From Chalciporus piperatus (lineage: Eukaryota; Basidiomycota; Agaricomycetes; Boletales; Boletaceae): a stretch of 64,000 nucleotides of DNA. Every line of letters starts with the position of its first letter. Position 1 is the stretch's first letter. Positions 59,920 through 64,000 of this stretch are shown piece by piece. The notes beneath the pieces were generated by a model. It was not told the origin of the DNA and did not search any database. It was given only the letters and a program-made list of their open reading frames with translations. The DNA lies in contig JBBPTG010000048.1 of the NCBI GenBank assembly GCA_038093975.1, positions 101,114-165,113 of the forward strand, given 5' to 3'. The position numbers and the translations under genes are program-made.

Positions 59920-62457
59920 ATGCCGCCCACACAGCGCGCCCAGACCCGTGCAAAAAACAAAGACCGCCATCCGGGTGCTCCAGACCTACCCACACCCCGC
60001 CGAAGCACTGAAATTGTTCAGCGTCAACGTGCAGCACAGGTGGCTGCAGCCGAAGAGGCTATGGAGGTCCAGCAAAAAAGGGTTGACGAAGCTGCTGACA
60101 TTGAAGAAGAACTACGAAAACAAGCGGTAGATCAACACCAGCGGTTCACAAACTTACCGGAAAAAGTGCCACCGAGGACTCAACCCCAGCAGTCCATTAG
60201 TCGCAAAGCCCGAGCAGGTGATGATCAACTTGAAAGCGCTCAGGCTCCGCAACGCAGATCTGTGCTGCAAAAAGGTAGGTCCATCGCGACCGAACATCAT
60301 TTGTGGCGCTCACCTGGAGATTGTGTCAGAAACTACCATTGAAAGTGAGAACCAGGAGCCGAGCACTCAGCGTCTACCTGCCCAAAGGAAGACGAAGACG
60401 CCTCGCCGGGATCAAGCTTCCCAGGCTCCAAAACACATTGCTACAAAGTCCAAGGGTAAAATAATTTGCACGACAGACCATTTTCTGTATACTCACCTGC
60501 AAACTATTTCAGAGACTGCCACTGAAAAGGCCAGCCAGGACCGTGAAGACAAAGAGACAAGCAATCAGGGTCTACCTTCCAAGAGAAAACCGAAGGCATC
60601 ACGCTCACAGATTGATGCTGTACGCACAGCCAAACATGGCCCCACAACAGCGACCGACGTAAGCGAGGCCAGGCCAGGCATCAACACAACCAGTGGAACC
60701 AATGGGAAATGGAGTGCAGATCCTACCAGGTCCGTCAAACTCATGTTGAACATGAGGTACTAGCCGCGGTAATTAACACCATATTACTTCGCAGTGCCGC
60801 CCAGGCTGCCTCGGGAAAAAAGGCGAAGACCACGACTGTACCTCCCCCAAACTTGAAACTCGCGGGCGTGGATGAAAAATACCGCCAGAAGAGAGCCAAT
60901 GCTGGCACGCAGCGCAAAGGTTTGACCCCAAAGACCAGCGAAGTGAATGAAGAGGATCAGTTCACCTTCGGGGGTATCTCCGACGAAGAACAACAAAACT
61001 GGCAGACCTCTCAAGCCTCTCGCAGCGGTACTCAAGGCTCGCACAGCAATACTCAGGCCTCTCGCGGCGGTGGGAAGACTGACTCCGAGATGACACCTGG
61101 CTCAACGGGTGATGCGCAAAACGTGGTAGGTGCTCCTCAGACGGTAATGAATTGACTGAGTCAATGCCGGGCGTGGTGTGTCACTAATAAACACGTAGCT
61201 TACACAGATTATCCCCAACGCACCACAGGAACGCCTTGGCCAAAGCACAACCATCGCGCGTGCGACTTCAGGTTCAAAGGTCGTGAACCGCGGGACACAT
61301 CAACAATTGCCTGCCGGATCTCAGTTCATGTTCACCCAGTGGTTCGTGCCCCTCTTGCGGATGTACCTTGGGACTCTCCAGAATGCGTGGACCAATGATG
61401 GGCTACTCGAGAAAATTCAGGTATTTTGGGACATATGCCTGTCCGAGTGGCCTCATACATTCCAGGAAGGTGAAGATGGACTCTTCCGTCTGGTAAGTCC
61501 GAGTTGACCACTGTCTGACTCGACAGACTGACCAATGCGAGTACTGTCATTGCCCCAGGTTATGCAGAAGGTTTATGACTGGAGAAAAAACATTGGAAGG
61601 GCAGGGATGGACGCTTTGGAAGCCTTCTGGGCAGCCGACAAGAAGTTCGAGACAGCTGAAGCGCGCAAGGAGTACGTCGACTTCGCATTAGGGAAGGGAC
61701 TCCCATTCATGTACGGCGAGGTCGTGCAGGCGGGACCGAATCAATTGAAGGTAAGGTACATCGTTACATACATTCAATTATCTGACTGCTCCGTACTAGC
61801 TCGCAGGGTCTTTCATGACGAACTTAATCATGCAGACGTTCGCGTCGCATCTCAAAGACACGGTCACCGTGCGCACGAAGCAAGCTTTCCTCACCATGGT
61901 GGATCACGAACCTCCGCGTGGCGCACTCATACTCGCCGTGACGGCGGTGCGTAAAATTACATTGGTGTTTACGTGGGCAGACTACTCATATGATAACAAT
62001 CCAGGTCGAGCGGGCCCTATACACCTGGCGCTCTGGTAACAAAGACCAGGGCGAGACTAAGTTGGAAGCAAGCTTCTCGGAGGCTATGTGGGGCGAAAAA
62101 AGCCTGCAGTATTTCGAGAGCGTTGAGAAGGTCGGACCACACAAGTACGCGAGGATCACCAAGGCTGCCCAAAGGTACTGCAAGGTGCCGGCCCGTGCCG
62201 GTTTTGATGCGAGATTGGATAGAGGTGGAGAGGAGGAACAAGTTGATGAGCGCACCATGATTGAGGTATCATCGGACATCGAACCAGAGGAGGCCAACGA
62301 AAACGACACTGGCCACGAGGACGAATCGGTAGACGATGAAGAAGCGCAGGAAGACGACTCGGAGGAGGACAATGAGGATTTCGAGGACGTCGAGAATGAC
62401 GAGGACGACGGGGTGGTCGAACATGACAACACGCCGTTTGACGACGATGAGTACTAG
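59920..62457 (+). CDS. Transposon accessory protein, basic N-terminal and acidic C-terminal half
   Basis: Start ATG 59920 (MPPTQRAQTRAKNKDRHPG). About eight exons. The N-terminal third is basic, disordered and Gln/Lys-rich with a coiled-coil-prone stretch (AAEEAMEVQQKRVDEAADIE). Two neighbouring exons encode similar blocks (SETTIESENQEP... and SETATEKASQDR...). The middle domain is hydrophobic and ordered: FMFTQWFVPLLRMYLGTLQN, DICLSEWPHTFQEGEDGLFR, GSFMTNLIMQTFASHLKDTV, PRGALILAVTAVERALYTWR. It resembles the uncharacterised basidiomycete domain often annotated as DUF6532, but I cannot confirm that. The C terminus is almost pure Asp/Glu (about 62,270-62,455), ending FDDDEY. It lies inside the terminal repeats, so it is probably part of the element; its role (DNA mimic, chaperone or regulator) is unknown. 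Confidence 0.7.
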
Positions 62458-62613
62458 CTCGAAGACGAGGTGCGCGTCAGAGGAGAGGTGGCTCAGGCGA
62501 TCTAATACGGCTTCTGTGCTGCACTAATTACATTGAATTCAATTCATTCGTGATTACGGGTTGCATATGTACGATATGCGATGAAGAGTGTACGAATTGA
62601 CCGTGACTGTCTA

Positions 62614-62643
62614 CGACTGCCAGCGACTGCCAGCGACTGTCGG
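62614..62643 (+). repeat. Subterminal tandem 10-mer of the transposon
   Basis: Three adjacent copies: CGACTGCCAG, CGACTGCCAG and CGACTGTCGG. The overlapping CAGCGACTGT (62631-62640) recurs inverted near the left end at 56356-56365. Probable transposase binding sites by analogy with CACTA elements. Confidence 0.6.
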
Positions 62644-62746
62644 CAGTAGATTGGTCTGCATGCAGAACTAGACATAGCTGTGGGCAGTTAGTATCTGATG
62701 GCGTCTGTCCGACTGCAGCAACTGCATGCAGTCGCCTCAGACGGGT

Positions 62747-62761
62747 GACCTTTTCCTGATG
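62747..62761 (-). repeat. Right terminal inverted repeat of the transposon
   Basis: Reads CATCAGGAAAAGGTC on the minus strand. Pairs with 56283-56297. Confidence 0.65.
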
Positions 62762-63486
62762 TGGAGGTCTCAGGTATTCAGCTACTACTAATGTTCACGC
62801 CGGCGCAACTTGTAGCAGGATCTGGAGACACTGCCAGTGGATGACGTTTCGGACTTCGACGTCCCATCCGCTGAGTTTTGGCAAAAGATACTCCTTTCAA
62901 AACCATCCCGGGCCGTTTTATGAATGGTCAGCGAACCTTCCGGTTTCAGTCTTCGGAAGACCAAATAAAACGGACAGGGGTTCGAGACCGTTACCGTGAT
63001 ATGGCATGTCCAGAAGTGCTTGTGTCTGGAAGGGTATGCCGACTTGAAGTAAGTTGGTATAGTAAATTAACCTGGGCTACGCTTACGGGCTTCTAGGGCC
63101 AGTATTTGTTGAACGACATAGATTCTCTAGACCGGTTGCTTCGTATGAGTCATCCCTCCGCCCTTGCAGAAATTGAGACCGCCGTTGCTCTGGTACGGCT
63201 ACCCAATCGACTCCAAAAAGCCCGCAGGGTTTGTGCGGGTTCACAAACCTCTCCACCTTGCATTCTTCGAATCCAGAAAGGATGATGACCTTGATTTTGA
63301 CGAGACAAATCTGTCGTTGAACGACGGCTGTTCAACTCCCGTTTCTGTGGCATGCTTTGAACGACAAGTTGGACATGATGGACAGTGCCGGAAGACGAGA
63401 AGGCGTTCGCCAGGGAGCTGGTCATTGAAGCAGGAGAACCCAAGTGGTATCTCGACCGAGGTTATTGGACATGGACTCCCTATGTA
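62762..63486 (+). pseudogene. Unidentified coding remnant at the transposon's right flank
   Basis: Several stretches look coding but lie in different frames: LETLPVDDVSDFDVPSAEFW (from about 62823), MACPEVLVSGRVCRLE joined by a canonical intron (gtaagt...ctag, about 63050-63097) to GQYLLNDIDSLDRLLR, then HPSALAEIETAVALVRLPNR, and finally PEDEKAFARELVIEAGEPKW with YLDRGYWTWTPYVAA before a stop at about 63485. I do not recognise the family. A TGA follows SRAVL at about 62920. It may be a gene broken by the insertion or an exon-rich gene that I could not assemble. Confidence 0.3.
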
Positions 63487-64000
63487 GCAGCCTGAGGTAT
63501 GTCACGGTGCCAATTGAACGATTTACGTTGGAGGAGTTATTAACTACCTCTCTGCTGCAGGTGATATATGTCTTGGCGTATTCATGATGTCGATAGGGTT
63601 CTTGATGTTTAGCCTTTTTGCTCTATGAACATTCATGAGATTCTTTGTAGAACATGTGTCGAGCTGTGCCCGAGTCATTCTAGCCGCTCCGAAGACAATT
63701 GCTTATAATAATGTTCCACCAGTCATGTACCGTCCACTGAACGCCGCCGCAACCAAGTTTGTATGCCTGGTTCGTCTAGACTGCCAGTGAGTGTGGGCTA
63801 GTCGTTCGATATGCTCGCTATTCCAAACAACTAACTTGGATCTGTTCACGAACACGAAGTGTCAAATACCCGTGGTTCGCCTGTCACTACAACCAAAGCA
63901 TAGTCAAGTCTTTCTTCACCTCAACGTCCGACCGCAGAAATAGTAGCTCTACCGTCGATACCTTCTCCCACTCTGCGTCCGGGTCATAAGGGTCAGCGCG
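63487..64000. other. Right edge of window, nothing supported
   Basis: No long frame, repeat or RNA gene recognised in the last ~500 bp. Confidence 0.4.

Larger units (their letters stand above)
56283..62761. mobile_element. Plavaka-like (CACTA superfamily) DNA transposon, apparently complete
   Basis: A 6.48-kb unit bounded by imperfect terminal inverted repeats (14 of 15 bases identical), with inverted subterminal CAGCGACTGT motifs and two divergent genes: a Plavaka-type transposase on the minus strand and an accessory protein on the plus strand. If the true termini are CAG...CTG, the flanking dinucleotide AT is present on both sides and could be the target duplication. All expected coding exons are open, so the copy looks young. 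Family assignment rests on transposase sequence blocks; the exact ends need comparison with other copies. Confidence 0.75.

Noticed and set aside
62985..63000. GGTTCGAGACC resembling a tRNA T loop
   Set aside because: The flanking bases do not pair into a T stem and no D or anticodon arm is found nearby.

Overview
The window is nuclear DNA of a filamentous basidiomycete, most likely an Agaricomycete (mushroom-forming fungus). The evidence is dense genes on both strands, many 45-60 nt GT-AG introns with CTRAC/CTRAY-like branch sites, Agaricomycete-type proteins (membrane-anchored aspartic proteases, PA-TM-RING ligase, MYND-finger proteins, lineage-restricted unknowns) and a Plavaka-like DNA transposon. 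I see no rRNA, tRNA or CRISPR.

Layout. 0-1.4 kb: decayed gelsolin/severin-type gene cut by the left edge. 1.6-6.2 kb: two divergently transcribed paralogous aspartic proteases with a C-terminal membrane anchor. 7.1-8.8 kb: three-finger CCCH zinc-finger protein. 9.8-11.3 kb: PA-TM-RING ubiquitin ligase. 12.0-14.1 kb: secreted GH15 glucoamylase with a CBM20 starch-binding domain. 14.4-15.5 kb: SYLF (Ysc84-type) protein. 15.7-19.1 kb: cis-prenyltransferase and, 90 bp away in the opposite direction, a type II membrane nucleotide pyrophosphatase/phosphodiesterase. 19.3-35.5 kb: one giant gene for midasin (Rea1/Mdn1), divergent from RanGAP (35.8-37.0 kb). 37.4-40.9 kb: two fungal proteins of unknown function. 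41.2-44.7 kb: a bacterial-style MgtA magnesium P-type ATPase. 45.3-51.1 kb: Hst2-type sirtuin, MYND protein, NAD(P)HX epimerase, second MYND protein. 51.3-52.1 kb: small protein built from two tandem copies of one ~90-residue unit. 52.9-56.0 kb: anaphase-promoting complex subunit 2. 56.28-62.76 kb: a Plavaka-like transposon with short terminal inverted repeats, an apparently intact transposase and a divergent accessory gene. 62.8-64 kb: unidentified coding remnants.

How the genes fit. Most are unlinked housekeeping functions: ribosome assembly (midasin), Ran cycle (RanGAP), cell cycle (APC2), dolichol synthesis (cis-prenyltransferase), metabolite repair (epimerase). Extracellular nutrition is represented by glucoamylase and the protease pair. 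No classical biosynthetic cluster is visible. The strongest points for a second look are the 8- and 10-nt microexons of the sirtuin, the seemingly intact transposon just upstream of APC2 with its acidic accessory protein, the bacterial-type Mg transporter, a 17-nt motif shared by two compact bidirectional promoters, and zinc fingers with a substituted ligand.

Gene ends were placed by joining reading frames across splice sites by eye. For the two aspartic proteases, RING ligase, glucoamylase, RanGAP, sirtuin core, first MYND protein and duplicated-unit protein the exon sums are exact multiples of three. Other models are less certain at exon level.
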